In this document: positions 20,344-29,900 of the stretch, one piece after another
How the letters are laid out: the number at the start of each line of letters is the position of its first letter
Position numbering within the stretch: the first letter of the stretch is position 1
The notes under the pieces: generated by a model
The model's input: the letters and a program-made list of their open reading frames with translations, nothing else
What the model was told of the DNA's origin: nothing
Databases searched by the model: none
DNA from: Acidobacteria bacterium 13_1_20CM_3_53_8
GTDB taxonomy: Bacteria; Acidobacteriota; Blastocatellia; Pyrinomonadales; Pyrinomonadaceae
Reading direction: 5' to 3'
Assembly (NCBI GenBank): GCA_001920415.1
Contig: MNJR01000047.1
Span: 1 to 64,000, forward strand
DNA: 64,000 bases
Translations under genes and position numbers: made by a program

Positions 20344-20676
20344 TTACTTGCCACCCTTTTTGCTGCTCGACGCCGCGCCAGCGCGCTCGATGATTCCTAG
20401 AATCTCGTCCTCGCGCATTATCAAAAACTCCTCGCCGTCAATCTTGATCTCCGAGCCGCTATACTTTCCGAAAAGCACTCGGTCACCCTTTTTAACGTCT
20501 AGAGTCTGGCGCGAGCCGTCGTCACGAATCTTGCCTTCGCCTACGGCGATGACTTCACCCTCTTGCGGCTTCTCTTTGGCCGTGTCGGGGATGATGATGC
20601 CGCCGCGCATCTGCTCGCCCTCTTCAATGCGACGCAATATAACGCGGTCGTGCAGGGGTTTAATTTTCGTAGCCAT
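20344..20676 (-). CDS. groES: co-chaperonin GroES
   Basis: This 110-residue lid protein of the GroEL chamber begins [18 protein letters not shown]. The mobile-loop region ([18 protein letters not shown]) and the conserved [11 protein letters not shown] and VLFGKYSG segments are all present. A short Lys/Ser-rich tail (SSSKKGGK) is longer than in E. coli. It is the first gene of the groESL operon and 72 nt upstream of groEL. A CIRCE operator lies about 70 nt upstream. Confidence 0.96.
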   Translation of the reverse strand: MATKIKPLHDRVILRRIEEGEQMRGGIIIPDTAKEKPQEGEVIAVGEGKIRDDGSRQTLDVKKGDRVLFGKYSGSEIKIDGEEFLIMREDEILGIIERAGAASSSKKGGK

Positions 20677-20748
20677 ACTTCTCCAAAACTCCTTTCAGTT
20701 TATCCAAGACTTTAGGTATTTATTGCATAATTTACCAGAAGGATATTT

Positions 20749-20775
20749 TTAGCACTCTCTGTAGAGGAGTGCTAA
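20749..20775 (-). promoter_or_regulatory. CIRCE operator (HrcA-binding site)
   Basis: A perfect TTAGCACTC-N9-GAGTGCTAA inverted repeat upstream of groES. It is the known site where HrcA represses groESL until heat shock. hrcA itself is not in this window. Confidence 0.96.
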
Positions 20776-20804
20776 AAATATCGCAATCTACGAATCTTTG
20801 TCAA
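20776..20804 (-). promoter_or_regulatory. groESL promoter
   Basis: On the minus strand, TTGACA (20804-20799) and GATATT (20782-20777) are separated by 16 nt; ATATTT is the alternative -10, with 17 nt. The CIRCE begins at the -10 region, so HrcA would block RNA polymerase directly. Confidence 0.7.
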
Positions 20805-21009
20805 CCGATAGCGGTTGATAAAGAGAGAGCGATTGCGGTATTGAGATTAATTACGAAGGGCTATATTAGATTAACTTGAAGAAATAAAAGTATTTAGGGC
20901 TAAACATTGTCCTTCACGAGCGCTGCGAAGGATGGAAAGGAATGAAAATAGAGTGGAAGTTACAAATGGCGGCTGGCAGTTTTATCTATCTACGGGGTTA
21001 GTTCTGCTT

Positions 21010-21258
21010 TTACGCGCGACCACGCCTTTTCCGTGAGCTATTGCTTGCGCGTTCCTGCGTGCGATAGATGGCGACGCGCTTGGAGAGCGTGTTGCGGTGA
21101 ATGCCTAGGATGTTTGCCGTGCGCGAGAGGTGGTCTTTGTGGCGCAGGAGCGCCTTTTGAATATAGAGTTTTTCAAACTCTGCGAGGGCTTCGTCAAGCA
21201 TGATCTGGCCGTCAAGCATCTCGTCAATCAGAGCTTCTAGGCGTGCTCGCATAAGCAT
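21010..21258 (-). CDS. Fis-type helix-turn-helix protein
   Basis: This 82-residue protein starts at ATG 21258, which is preceded by GGAG at proper spacing; an upstream in-frame extension lacks such a site. The C-terminal half (YIQKALLRHKDHLSRTANILGIHRNTLSKRV, about residues 37-70) is the Fis/NtrC-type HTH. The rest is a short helical N-terminus and a basic tail (SSRKRRGRA). There is no ATPase or receiver domain, so it is a free-standing DNA-binding protein. Its targets are unknown. Confidence 0.8.
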   Translation of the reverse strand: MLMRARLEALIDEMLDGQIMLDEALAEFEKLYIQKALLRHKDHLSRTANILGIHRNTLSKRVAIYRTQERASNSSRKRRGRA

Positions 21259-21290
21259 AATTTTTCTCCGGGGGCTGAAAGATTCAGTCG

Positions 21291-21425
21291 CAAAAGGCAA
21301 AAGTAAAAAGGCAAAGGAAAGTCAGAAGGTAAAAGTAAAAAGGCAAAAGTGCGGACAAAAGCAGTTTAATTAAATATTGGTTTCAGCCTAATCCCTTTTG
21401 CCTTTTACCTTTTGACTTTTGCCTT
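21291..21425. repeat. inverted repeat, AAAGGCAAAAGT word family (copy 2)
   Basis: A long left arm (21291-21350) of AAAAGGCAAAAGT units faces a right arm at 21393-21425. The apex GCGGACAAAAGCAGTTTAATT...GGTTTCAGCC is shared with the copy at 23168 and partly with 37722. The right arm reaches the purC stop codon. Confidence 0.85.
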
Positions 21426-22327
21426 CAATCCAGACTTTCTCCAGTGAGAAGGCTATATGCTTGAAGGTAACGCGCCGTTGTCGCTTCGACCACTTCAGGC
21501 GGAAGAGGCGGAGCAGGTGGCCTCTTGTCCCAGTCTAAGGTTTCAAGGTAATCGCGCACGAACTGTTTGTCGAAAGATGTTTGAGTGTGACCCGGCGCGT
21601 AACTGTCAGCAGGCCAGAAGCGCGAAGAGTCGGGCGTCAGCGCTTCGTCAACGAGAAGTATACGCCCGCTTGCATCAATGCCAAATTCAAATTTCGTGTC
21701 TGCTATGATTAACCCTCGCGTGCGCGCGTAATCACGCGCCTCGCTATAAAGTTTTATAGATGTTTCGCGCAGAGCGTTCGTCGCTTCATCCCCTAAAATC
21801 TCGCTCATGCGCGAACAGCTAATATTTTCGTCGTGACCCTCTTCGGCTTTTGTAGCGGGCGTGAAGATTGGAGAAGGCAACTCTTCAGCTTCGCGCAAGT
21901 TTGGCGGCAACAGATGGCCGCAGACTTCTCCAGTACGTTTGTAATCTTTCCATCCTGACCCTGCAAGATAGCCGCGCACTACGCATTCGACCGGAAAGAC
22001 TGTTGCGCGGCGCACCAGCATCGAGCGCCCGCGCAAACTCTCTGCATGACGCCGCACAGAATCGGGCATGGATTCAATACAGGTTGTGACAAGATGATTA
22101 TGGCAGACGGGTTTTAGTTTCTCGAACCAGAACCTTGAGAGCGCAGTCAACACTTCGCCCTTGCGCGGAATGGGCGTCGGCAGAACACAGTCGAATGCAG
22201 AGATTCTATCCGTAGCGACGATAAGTAGATGGTCATCATCAATAGAGTAAACATCGCGCACTTTGCCGCGACGCACGAGTGACAGGTCGCTGAAAGAAGT
22301 TTCAAGAATGGGGGCTGTGCTTGTCAT
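21425..22327 (-). CDS. purC: phosphoribosylaminoimidazole-succinocarboxamide synthase
   Basis: SAICAR synthase joins aspartate to CAIR in purine synthesis. At 300 residues it is the yeast/animal-length form. Motifs: LVRRGKVRDVYSIDDDHLLIVATDRISAFDCVLP, VVRGYLAGSGWKDY, SPIFTPATKAEEGHDENIS and IADTKFEFGID. A single gene with no other pur genes nearby. The start codon is ATG 22327 (MTSTAPILETSFSDLSLVRRG). Confidence 0.96.
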   Translation of the reverse strand: MTSTAPILETSFSDLSLVRRGKVRDVYSIDDDHLLIVATDRISAFDCVLPTPIPRKGEVLTALSRFWFEKLKPVCHNHLVTTCIESMPDSVRRHAESLRGRSMLVRRATVFPVECVVRGYLAGSGWKDYKRTGEVCGHLLPPNLREAEELPSPIFTPATKAEEGHDENISCSRMSEILGDEATNALRETSIKLYSEARDYARTRGLIIADTKFEFGIDASGRILLVDEALTPDSSRFWPADSYAPGHTQTSFDKQFVRDYLETLDWDKRPPAPPLPPEVVEATTARYLQAYSLLTGESLD

Positions 22328-22420
22328 TGCGGCTGTCGAGAGTTGCTTACCTTGAGTGAACAGAAGCGTGCTGCCAAAGAGGCGAGCGAAATTTTGCGCG
22401 CACGCCAGGCCTTTGTCAAG

Positions 22421-22508
22421 AAACAGTTTTCAGTTTTTAGTTTTCAGTTTTCAGAAAAAGCATTTCGCTCCTATCTTAAAACTGAAAACTAAAAACTGAA
22501 AACTGTTT
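22421..22508. repeat. inverted repeat, CAGTTTTCAG word family (copy 3)
   Basis: The arms (22421-22456 and 22476-22508) are nearly perfect, and the apex AAAAAGCATTTCGCTCC is the best example of the family centre. It lies between two minus-strand genes and ends next to the stop of the DinB gene. Confidence 0.9.
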
Positions 22509-22512
22509 CTTC

Positions 22513-22992
22513 TCACTGCCTTTTGAGTGCTTCGCGTAGGCGGCGAATCTGTGCGGCGTGATTGTGTGCGTGCGCGGCGTAAATCCTGAGCCAGTCTTCT
22601 ATGGTGTAGCGACCGCTCTCTGTGTGTGTGCCTTCGCGGCTGAAATCTTCGTCGCTCAGCAGGGGAAGAATCTGTGCCGTAGTTTCGCGCGCAGCGTGGA
22701 AGGCGGCTAGAGCGGGCGCTATAGGGCGTTCGTTGTATTTCAGGCGGCGAGCGAATTCTGCCTCGTCATAGCCCTGAATCTGCGGTTGATCCTCTACAAA
22801 GAGCTTCCTCAAACGTATCGCGCTGGTGCTCTCGCTGTCGGCCAGGTGATGCACAATCTCGCGTGCGCTCCATTTGCCCTCAATCGGGTGTGCGCTCAAT
22901 TCGTCTTCGGAAAGCCCTCGCAGGCTCTCAACTACTTCGTCATACCCGGCCTTGTATTGCTCTATCAGAGCTTGTCTTTCGTCTATGGTCAT
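22513..22992 (-). CDS. DinB superfamily protein
   Basis: This four-helix-bundle protein of 159 residues has the metal-binding histidines typical of DinB/YfiT-like proteins (IVHHLADSE, and HAHNHAAQI near the C-terminus). It contains GKWSAREIVHHLADSE, a DinB_2 hallmark. Members are metal-dependent, often thiol-transferases or hydrolases; the substrate is unknown. Start ATG 22992. Confidence 0.88.
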   Translation of the reverse strand: MTIDERQALIEQYKAGYDEVVESLRGLSEDELSAHPIEGKWSAREIVHHLADSESTSAIRLRKLFVEDQPQIQGYDEAEFARRLKYNERPIAPALAAFHAARETTAQILPLLSDEDFSREGTHTESGRYTIEDWLRIYAAHAHNHAAQIRRLREALKRQ

Positions 22993-23167
22993 CCAGGTTA
23001 TTCCTCATATAAGGGTTGATTGAAAAATTTCGTAAGCGCATGCGGCGCGGACAAAAAAGCGCGATGGGGTTCACGCTCAGTCGCCAATGGAAGTCCGACG
23101 GTGCGGCTCACGCCGCTTGCGAAGAGCTAAATTTAGTTTAGAGAATAGGATTAAGGCAAGTCGTAGG

Positions 23168-23296
23168 AAAGTCAAAAGGTAAAAGTAAAAAGGCAAAAGT
23201 GTGGACAAAAGCAGTTTAATTTAAAGAATGGTTTCAGCCTTATCCCTTTTGCCTTTTACCTTTTTACTTTTACCTTTCATCAGGCGGTACTGACTT
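23168..23296. repeat. AAAGGCAAAAGT inverted repeat (copy 3) with attached half of the GTCAGTACC repeat
   Basis: The left arm 23168-23200 and right arm 23245-23277 are complementary. The sequence then runs directly into CAGGCGGTACTGAC (23281-23294), a lone right arm of the GTCAGTACCGCC family with no left partner. The gap 22993-23423 holds no other gene. Confidence 0.8.
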
Positions 23297-23308
23297 TCAA
23301 CTTATTGC

Positions 23309-23338
23309 TTGAGTTTATTGCTCTTAACCTGCTATATT
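23309..23338 (+). promoter_or_regulatory. predicted promoter of the response regulator gene
   Basis: TTGAGT at 23309 and TATATT at 23333, 18 nt apart, lie about 85 nt upstream of the start. Predicted by eye only. Confidence 0.4.
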
Positions 23339-23423
23339 CAATAGCAGAGGTGCGCCGCTTGCCACCGGGCGCGCCTATGAGTCGGCTAGGCTTTCCATTC
23401 GCCAACCCTTGGATAAATCACGA

Positions 23424-24197
23424 ATGCCTACATCCGCGGATAGAGCTAAATCGAATAACCATGACGACGGAAATGCGCCCGCAGCAGGCGAGCGCAAGAC
23501 AAATCTTCTGGTTATAGAAGATGACGATAAGATTTCCGAGATGATCACGGAGCACTTTTCGCGCGCCGGTTACAGCGTCAAAACTGCCGCAGACGGTCTG
23601 GCGGGCGTTCAGGCTGCACTCAACGAGCACCCGGATGTTATCGTCCTTGACCTTATGCTTCCGAAGTTGGATGGTCTGGCGGTCTGCCGCGAAGTCCGCG
23701 AGAAAGCGCCGTACATTCCCATACTGATGCTGACGGCTAAAGACGACGTGGTTGATAAAGTGCTTGGGCTTGAGATGGGGGCAGATGATTACATCACGAA
23801 GCCCTTTGCTCTACGCGAACTTGAGGCGCGCATCAAATCTGTTCTTCGTCGCGCGCGAACAGCTTCGAGCGTAGAGGCCTCTGGCGACGAAGCGCCGATT
23901 GTTCGCGGCAAGCTTCGCATTGACCCTGCGAAGCGCGAAGTCACTGTGGGCGACCGTCAGGTTGAGTTGACGCCAAAAGAGTTCGACCTGCTTCGTCTGT
24001 TCGCATCGAATCCAGGTCGAGTCTTCCCACGAAAATATCTTCTTGAAAAAATCTGGGACTATTCTTACGAGGGCTACGACCGCACGATTGATTCGCACAT
24101 CAACCGGCTGCGTGCCAAGATAGAGGATAACCCTGAGAACCCGCAGATGGTTCTTACCGTCTGGGGCATCGGATACAAATTCAGCGACGAGCAATAG
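23424..24197 (+). CDS. OmpR-family response regulator
   Basis: This two-component DNA-binding regulator is 257 residues from ATG 23424; a TTG 15 nt upstream is an alternative. The receiver domain (about 26-145) has the acidic pocket EDDD, the phosphoacceptor Asp76 in VLDLMLP, Thr104 and Lys126 (TKPF). The C-terminal winged helix (about 160-255) has LTPKEFDLLRLFASNPGRVF and RTIDSHINRLRAKIE...VWGIGYKF. No histidine kinase gene is adjacent, so it is an orphan in this window. An unusual hydrophilic N-terminal extension of about 25 residues precedes the receiver. Confidence 0.93.
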   Translation: MPTSADRAKSNNHDDGNAPAAGERKTNLLVIEDDDKISEMITEHFSRAGYSVKTAADGLAGVQAALNEHPDVIVLDLMLPKLDGLAVCREVREKAPYIPILMLTAKDDVVDKVLGLEMGADDYITKPFALRELEARIKSVLRRARTASSVEASGDEAPIVRGKLRIDPAKREVTVGDRQVELTPKEFDLLRLFASNPGRVFPRKYLLEKIWDYSYEGYDRTIDSHINRLRAKIEDNPENPQMVLTVWGIGYKFSDEQ

Positions 24198-24367
24198 GCT
24201 CTAGCTCTCTCCAAACCATCAGCCGCACGACCCCTTCAGGTCAACGCTTGATCTTTTAGCTAACACCATCCACATCCGAAGAGGCGCGATGAGTTTAAGA
24301 CTCCCGCCAGCGCGCTCTGTCTTAACCATGCGCAGGCCGCCAGCAGCCTGCTCCCCGAATTAAACCT

Positions 24368-26884
24368 ATGAGTAAAGAAACATCTTTCACATCTCATTCA
24401 ACGTCCTGCACGTCGCGTAAGTCTCTGGCACAACTGAGCCGCTTCGCGCGCGTCTCTTCGACGACCGTTCTGCTTGTGGCGTTATCGCTTCGGCCAGCCT
24501 ACTCGCCTCGCGCTCAGCGGGCGGGGCAGACTCCTGTGAACATAGAGAGCGTCTCCGCCAAACCTGCGCGTGGCGGAACAGTCGTCTCCGTCTCTGCTGA
24601 TGGGCCGCTCAATCGCGCGCAGACGTGGTCGGATGGCGAAGGGTTTCATGTGACGATGCCTTATGCTGCACGCGCGGGTCTGAGAAATCTGCCGCCGGGA
24701 GTCAAAGTGCGTCAGGTGGGAAGGTCTATAGAGCTTCTGGTTCAGACAAAGCCGGGCGCTAACGTCACTGTGCAGCCCATGTTCAATCGTCTGGAACTGG
24801 TCGTGCAGGGCGGCGTGGATGCGTCGCGCAGAAGCTACGACGATCAGCCTGCGCAAACTGCGGCGCAAGGCGGGCATGAGCGCAACGAAGCGCGGCAGAC
24901 TGAGCGCGTGCAGGAGCGTTCGTCTGTTGCTTCATCTGTTCGCACGCAGCGCGAATCAAGAAGCGCGTCGGCTGTCCCTGTTGTTCCCACACAGGCGAGT
25001 GCGCAGTCTCGAAATGAGGAATCGAAAGCGGCGCAGACTAATCCGCAGAATACCGCTAGCGGTCAAAACAATCAGGCAGCAGCGCCGAAGAGCAGTCAAC
25101 CCGCGAACTCCCAGCCGGTCAATCAACAGCTTCTGGTTCCCGCAACCGAAGAAGGAAGTGTTAACGACGGTGCGAAGAGTAATCAGGGGGGAGACGCTGC
25201 GCCGACCTCGACTGTCGTGGCGCTTAGCGCTCCGCCTGAAGGCGGCTTCTTCTCTCGTCTCTTCTCGGCGACGGGCGTCGCAGTGATGTTGCTTATAGGA
25301 TTGGTCACGCTCTTTGTCGTTCGCAAGCGCCGCGTCGCTATGGAAGAGGCTGAAGAGACCGGCGCGAAAGTTAAATCGCAAGAGGGAAGCGATGAAGAGA
25401 TTCATGAAGAGAGCATAGCCGAGTCTGAGAATGCTTTCTCGCGCAGAGATGGCGCGATGGAGTCGCACAAAGAAGAGCAGAGTGGTGGCGATGATCGCAG
25501 AAAGAGAGGTAAGAAGGGCAGGCGTGCAGGCGATCAACAGACGGCAATTCCGGCGGGTGCTCTTGAATCGAACGAGCAGGCTCTTGAAGTTCGCGCTCCC
25601 TCTACGCCTGAACTGTTCGGCGCGTATCGCGTGGATCAAGAGGTGAACAAGATGGTGCTCGGTCAGCCGCATCGCTCGGACGTGCTTGCGTCGCGCGCAA
25701 CAGATGACCGCAGGGCCATAGAGACTTCGCTTATAAAATGCATGATGGACGAAGAGCTTGATGGTGATTCGCGACAGCGTGCGCGTCAGGCTCTGGAAGA
25801 TTACGGATTTGTGGCGCGCGAGAGCGCTGCGCTTCTGCTTGCGCACGATGCTGTTGATCGCGCATCCGCTGCTCGCACGCTAGGCGAAGTTGGCTCGGCG
25901 GCGGCGCTGCCTTTCCTTCTGGAAGCGCTTTACGATTCAGAGCCGATTGTTCGCAATCAGGCTGTGAGCAGCCTCGGCGCTCTGAAACAGCCTGCGGCCA
26001 TTGGCGCGCTGCTAGACCTTGCGTGGCGTCACCCGGAAATCCCCGCGCCGCTTCTGAGCCGCGTGCTCAGCGCGTGCTCGCTCGAATGTGAGAAGATCGA
26101 GGGGGAAATCAATTTCGACAAGGATGTTCAGCATGCGTCCAAGCAGGATGTCTTCACGGGCGAAATAACAAGGTTCGAGCCTGCTGCTCAGGTCGAGGCG
26201 CTGCCCGATTGGTTAGAGGACGAGGAATTGGAAGAGGCGCTCTCCAGACTTGAGAGCACGGACATGGAAGCGCGCACTGCTGCCGCTCGCTCTCTGGCGC
26301 AGTTTCAAGTCCAGCGCGCAGTTGATGCTCTCACGTTGATGGCTACGCGCGACGCCGAAGCATCGGTTCGTGCCACAGCCGTCACAAGCCTCAGCGTAAT
26401 AGGTCACGAGTCTGTTTTCGCGCCTGTGATGATAGCTTTCGCGGACGAATCGCGCGAGGTTCGCGCTGCGGCTGCGCGCTCGCTTTCACGCCTGAGCTTC
26501 GACCGCGCGGACGCTTACGTTCGTATGGCCGAATCCGCAGACACGGAAACCTTGCATAATGTCGCGCTGGCTTGCATAAAGAGCGGCATGGCCGTGCAGG
26601 CTCTCGACCGTCTTGCGAGCGAAGACAGGCGGCAGGCTTACGAGGCTTTCTCGCTGCTCTCTATCTTAGCGAAGGCAAACGAAGTCGAGCCTCTTCTATT
26701 TGCAATAGAGCATCACGGGAGCATGGAAGTGCGCCTTAACGCTGTAAGATTGCTGGGCATGGCAGGGCAGCCGCAGATTTTAGGGCAGCTACGCCATCTG
26801 GCCGTGCGCGACAACGTTCCAGAGAAGGTCAGGACGGCTCTCTTGGAAGTGGTCTATAAAATAGATCAGATGCAGCCAGCCTAA
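24368..26884 (+). CDS. membrane-anchored HEAT-repeat protein (paralogue 1)
   Basis: An 838-residue protein. An N-terminal signal-like segment is followed by a beta-rich AMIN-like domain (about 55-150: VVSVSADGPLNRAQTWSDGEGFHV...FNRLELVVQGG) and a Gln/Ser/Ala-rich linker. A single membrane helix (about 298-320, VAVMLLIGLVTLFVVRKRR) leads to a charged linker and C-terminal HEAT-like repeats (about 470-835). The last repeats (EAFSLLSILAKANEVEPLLFAIEHH) are shared with the next gene. The orientation suggests the N-terminal domain is periplasmic and the HEAT array cytoplasmic. The function is unknown; HEAT arrays usually bind proteins. Confidence 0.8.
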   Translation: MSKETSFTSHSTSCTSRKSLAQLSRFARVSSTTVLLVALSLRPAYSPRAQRAGQTPVNIESVSAKPARGGTVVSVSADGPLNRAQTWSDGEGFHVTMPYAARAGLRNLPPGVKVRQVGRSIELLVQTKPGANVTVQPMFNRLELVVQGGVDASRRSYDDQPAQTAAQGGHERNEARQTERVQERSSVASSVRTQRESRSASAVPVVPTQASAQSRNEESKAAQTNPQNTASGQNNQAAAPKSSQPANSQPVNQQLLVPATEEGSVNDGAKSNQGGDAAPTSTVVALSAPPEGGFFSRLFSATGVAVMLLIGLVTLFVVRKRRVAMEEAEETGAKVKSQEGSDEEIHEESIAESENAFSRRDGAMESHKEEQSGGDDRRKRGKKGRRAGDQQTAIPAGALESNEQALEVRAPSTPELFGAYRVDQEVNKMVLGQPHRSDVLASRATDDRRAIETSLIKCMMDEELDGDSRQRARQALEDYGFVARESAALLLAHDAVDRASAARTLGEVGSAAALPFLLEALYDSEPIVRNQAVSSLGALKQPAAIGALLDLAWRHPEIPAPLLSRVLSACSLECEKIEGEINFDKDVQHASKQDVFTGEITRFEPAAQVEALPDWLEDEELEEALSRLESTDMEARTAAARSLAQFQVQRAVDALTLMATRDAEASVRATAVTSLSVIGHESVFAPVMIAFADESREVRAAAARSLSRLSFDRADAYVRMAESADTETLHNVALACIKSGMAVQALDRLASEDRRQAYEAFSLLSILAKANEVEPLLFAIEHHGSMEVRLNAVRLLGMAGQPQILGQLRHLAVRDNVPEKVRTALLEVVYKIDQMQPA

Positions 26885-26966
26885 GATTGCAGAATCTGTG
26901 GTGACAAGAGTGCCCCGGTCGTTGCATAATGCAAGCCGGTTTCCCTGCTTGTCCATTGAACCTCGT

Positions 26967-29900
26967 ATGAAACAGAAGATGCCCCGCTCACTTTTCTTAA
27001 ATAGAACCCGTCGCACGCTTTTCTTCGTGCTCTCGTTTTGCGCGCTCGCGCTCTTGCTCTCGCTCGCTGTCGAAGCGCAGCATGGACGCGGCGCTAGACG
27101 CCGTCCGGCTTCCGCTCAAGGCAATGCCAATCAACAAGAGCAGCCGCAAGCTAAACGTAAGAGCATAACTCCGCTAAGAAGCTCGGAGTCTGCCACAGGC
27201 TCAAGCGTAACCATTACGTCGGACGCGCCCTTGAACGATTATCGCGCGTATCGCAACGGCGACCGCTTTTACGTTGTCATCCCGCAGGCGGACGCGCCGC
27301 GCACCGCAGGCAACATGCGTGGCCGAGGGTTCGAGGACGTGCAGGTCGGGCGAAACGGCAACGACGCTGTGCTTTCTTTCCGCGTTCAGCCGGGCGCGAA
27401 GCCCAGCGTGCAGCAAAAGTTCAACCGCCTGGAAGTCGTCTTCAGCGCGCCGGGCGCGACAGCAGCAGCAGAGACGGGGAACAATAACGCGAACGCGACA
27501 GCTTCTTCGTCAACGGAAAACAGGGGCGTCGTTATTCCTCGCGGAATGACGCGAGAGCAGGCGGAAGCGTTGGCTCGCAATGCAGCCGCCAATCCTGCAC
27601 GGAACGCAGGCCAGCAGCCTTCTAATCAATACAATGGCGGCGCGGCTCAGAGATTTTCAAGCGGAGCGCAAGCCAATCAGGGCGTGGGAATTAATGGTCA
27701 GGGAGTAAATAATCAACTGCCACAGGTTGCGACTGCCGGTTCGCCTGCTGAAAATGCAACGCCATCTGCGACCGAATCGCCGCTGGCCTCGCCCGAAGCG
27801 GCTGCGACCGAAACGGCTCCGCCCGCAGATCAAGTTGCACAGGCTCAGACTGCGCCTTCAATCACTTCAGCCGTCAACGCACCGACTACTGGGACGAGCA
27901 CTTCAATCGGCGCAGCGCTCGCGCGCAATTGGCCTATAGTTTTAATCGCAGGGCTTCTCATACTCACGCTCGGCATTGCTGTCTTCGCGCGCTCCATGTC
28001 ACAGCGCACACCCGTTTCGCCCCAAGATGCTTTGTCTCAAATCGTTGGCAAAGAGACGAAGCCTATTGAGAGCGCGAAAGCTGTAGCTGTTCCTGTCGCG
28101 GTTGTCGCGCCCGTTGTCGAAAAAGAGAGAGAAGAAATTTCTGAGCCTGAAACAGAGGTTGCTCTGGCCGAAGCTGATGTGGCTGCGCCTGTTCCTCTGG
28201 AAGAAGCAGAACCTGTAACGGACGTAGAAGCAATCGTCGCCGCTCCTCCCGCTCTAGTCGAAGAGACGAAGCCTGTTGATATTGAAGGCGTGAGAGCGGA
28301 GGTAGAGCATCTACTTGCCGGTGAGAGCTACAACGAAAGAGTTGTCGGCGCAGCTTCAAGAGAGACGCGGCAGTTGGTTGCGACAGAGCTTCTCTCGGCC
28401 ATAGCGGGACGCAACCTTGAGCGGCGCGAGCGTGCGCGCGAAGCCTATATCAAACATGCTTACCTTGACGAAGCCACTTATGATCTTCGCACAGCGGACG
28501 CGCCAGCCGAGCGCGCCTACGCAGCACGCGCGCTTGGCAGTGTGCGTGACCGCACGGCGACCCCGCACTTGGTAGCCGCTCTCGAAGACAGTGCTCCTGA
28601 AGTTCGCCGCGCCGCCGTAGATGCGCTCAGAGATATGCGCGACCCTGCGGCCATAATCCCTTTGAACGAACGTCTTGAGCGTGAGACGAGCCGCAAAGTT
28701 CCTCACCTGCTCATACGTCGCGCAATCGAAGCGTGCGCGACAGCCGAAGCCGACACGGAATCGCCGGAAGCGGTTGAAGCAACGGAAGCAGTCAGAGAAC
28801 CGGAAGAAGCTCCGGCAGTCGAGACAGCAGCCGCAGTGGAAACGATTGAGCAGCCCGAAGCTGAAACGCCCACTTCAATCGAATCTGAAACCGAGCTTGC
28901 ATCACCTGTTGAAGAGTCAGCTACAGAATCCACTGGCGGCCTTTTGATCGAATCAGCACTCGCTTCATCATTAATCGCAGGAGCAGTTGCCGCGCCCGTA
29001 GCGGAAGAATCGGAAGCGCAGCGTGAAGCGGAAGCCGCGCGCTTGCAGGAGGAAGAAGAGGAGCGCTTAAGGCTCGAAGAGGAAGAGCGTCTGCGTGTAG
29101 AGGCCGAAGAGCGCGCACGCGAAGAAGAAGCGCGCCGCGCCGAAGAGGAGAGACTGCGGGCAGAAGAAGAGACGAGAATTGCCGAAGAAGCGCGTCAAGC
29201 AGAAGAAGCTAGACTCGCAGAAGAAACAAGACAGGCCGAAGAAGCCAGACTCGCTGAAGAGGCACGTCTTGCAGAAGAGGCAAGAGTTGCAGAGGAAGCC
29301 AGACTTGCTGAAGAAGAGCGACAGCGTGTTGAAGAGGAAGCTCGTCTTGCAGAAGAAGCGCGCGCCGCCGAAGAAGCCCGCTTAGCTGAAGAAGCAAGGT
29401 TGGCCGAAGAGGCTCGTCTTGCGGAGGAAGAAGAGCAACGCCGCCTGGAAGCCGAAGCGCAACGCAAGCGTGAGGAAGAAGAGGCAAGGCTTCGCGCTGA
29501 AGAAGAAGCGCGTCTGCGAGCCGAAGAAGAGGCGCGACGCGCAGCCGAGTTAGAAGCTCAGCGCCGAGCCGAAGAGGAAGAGCGCCAGCGCGCAGAGGCC
29601 GAAGCAGCACGCCTTCGCGCCGAAGAAGAGGAGCGCTTGAGGCTCGAAGAAGAAGAGCGCAGGCGCGCAGCCGAAGAGGCAAGACTAGCAGAAGAGGCAC
29701 GACAAGCCGAAGAAGCTAGGCTCGCAGAGGAAGCGCGCATTGCCGAAGAAGCTCGTCTTGCAGAAGAGGCAAGAGTTGCCGAGGAAGCCAGACTTGCTGA
29801 AGAAGCAAGGCAGGCAGAAGAGGCTCGCCTAGCTGAAGAAGAGCGTCAGCGCGTTGAAGAGGAAGCGCGTCGTCGCGCCGAAGAAGAAGAGATTGCGCAG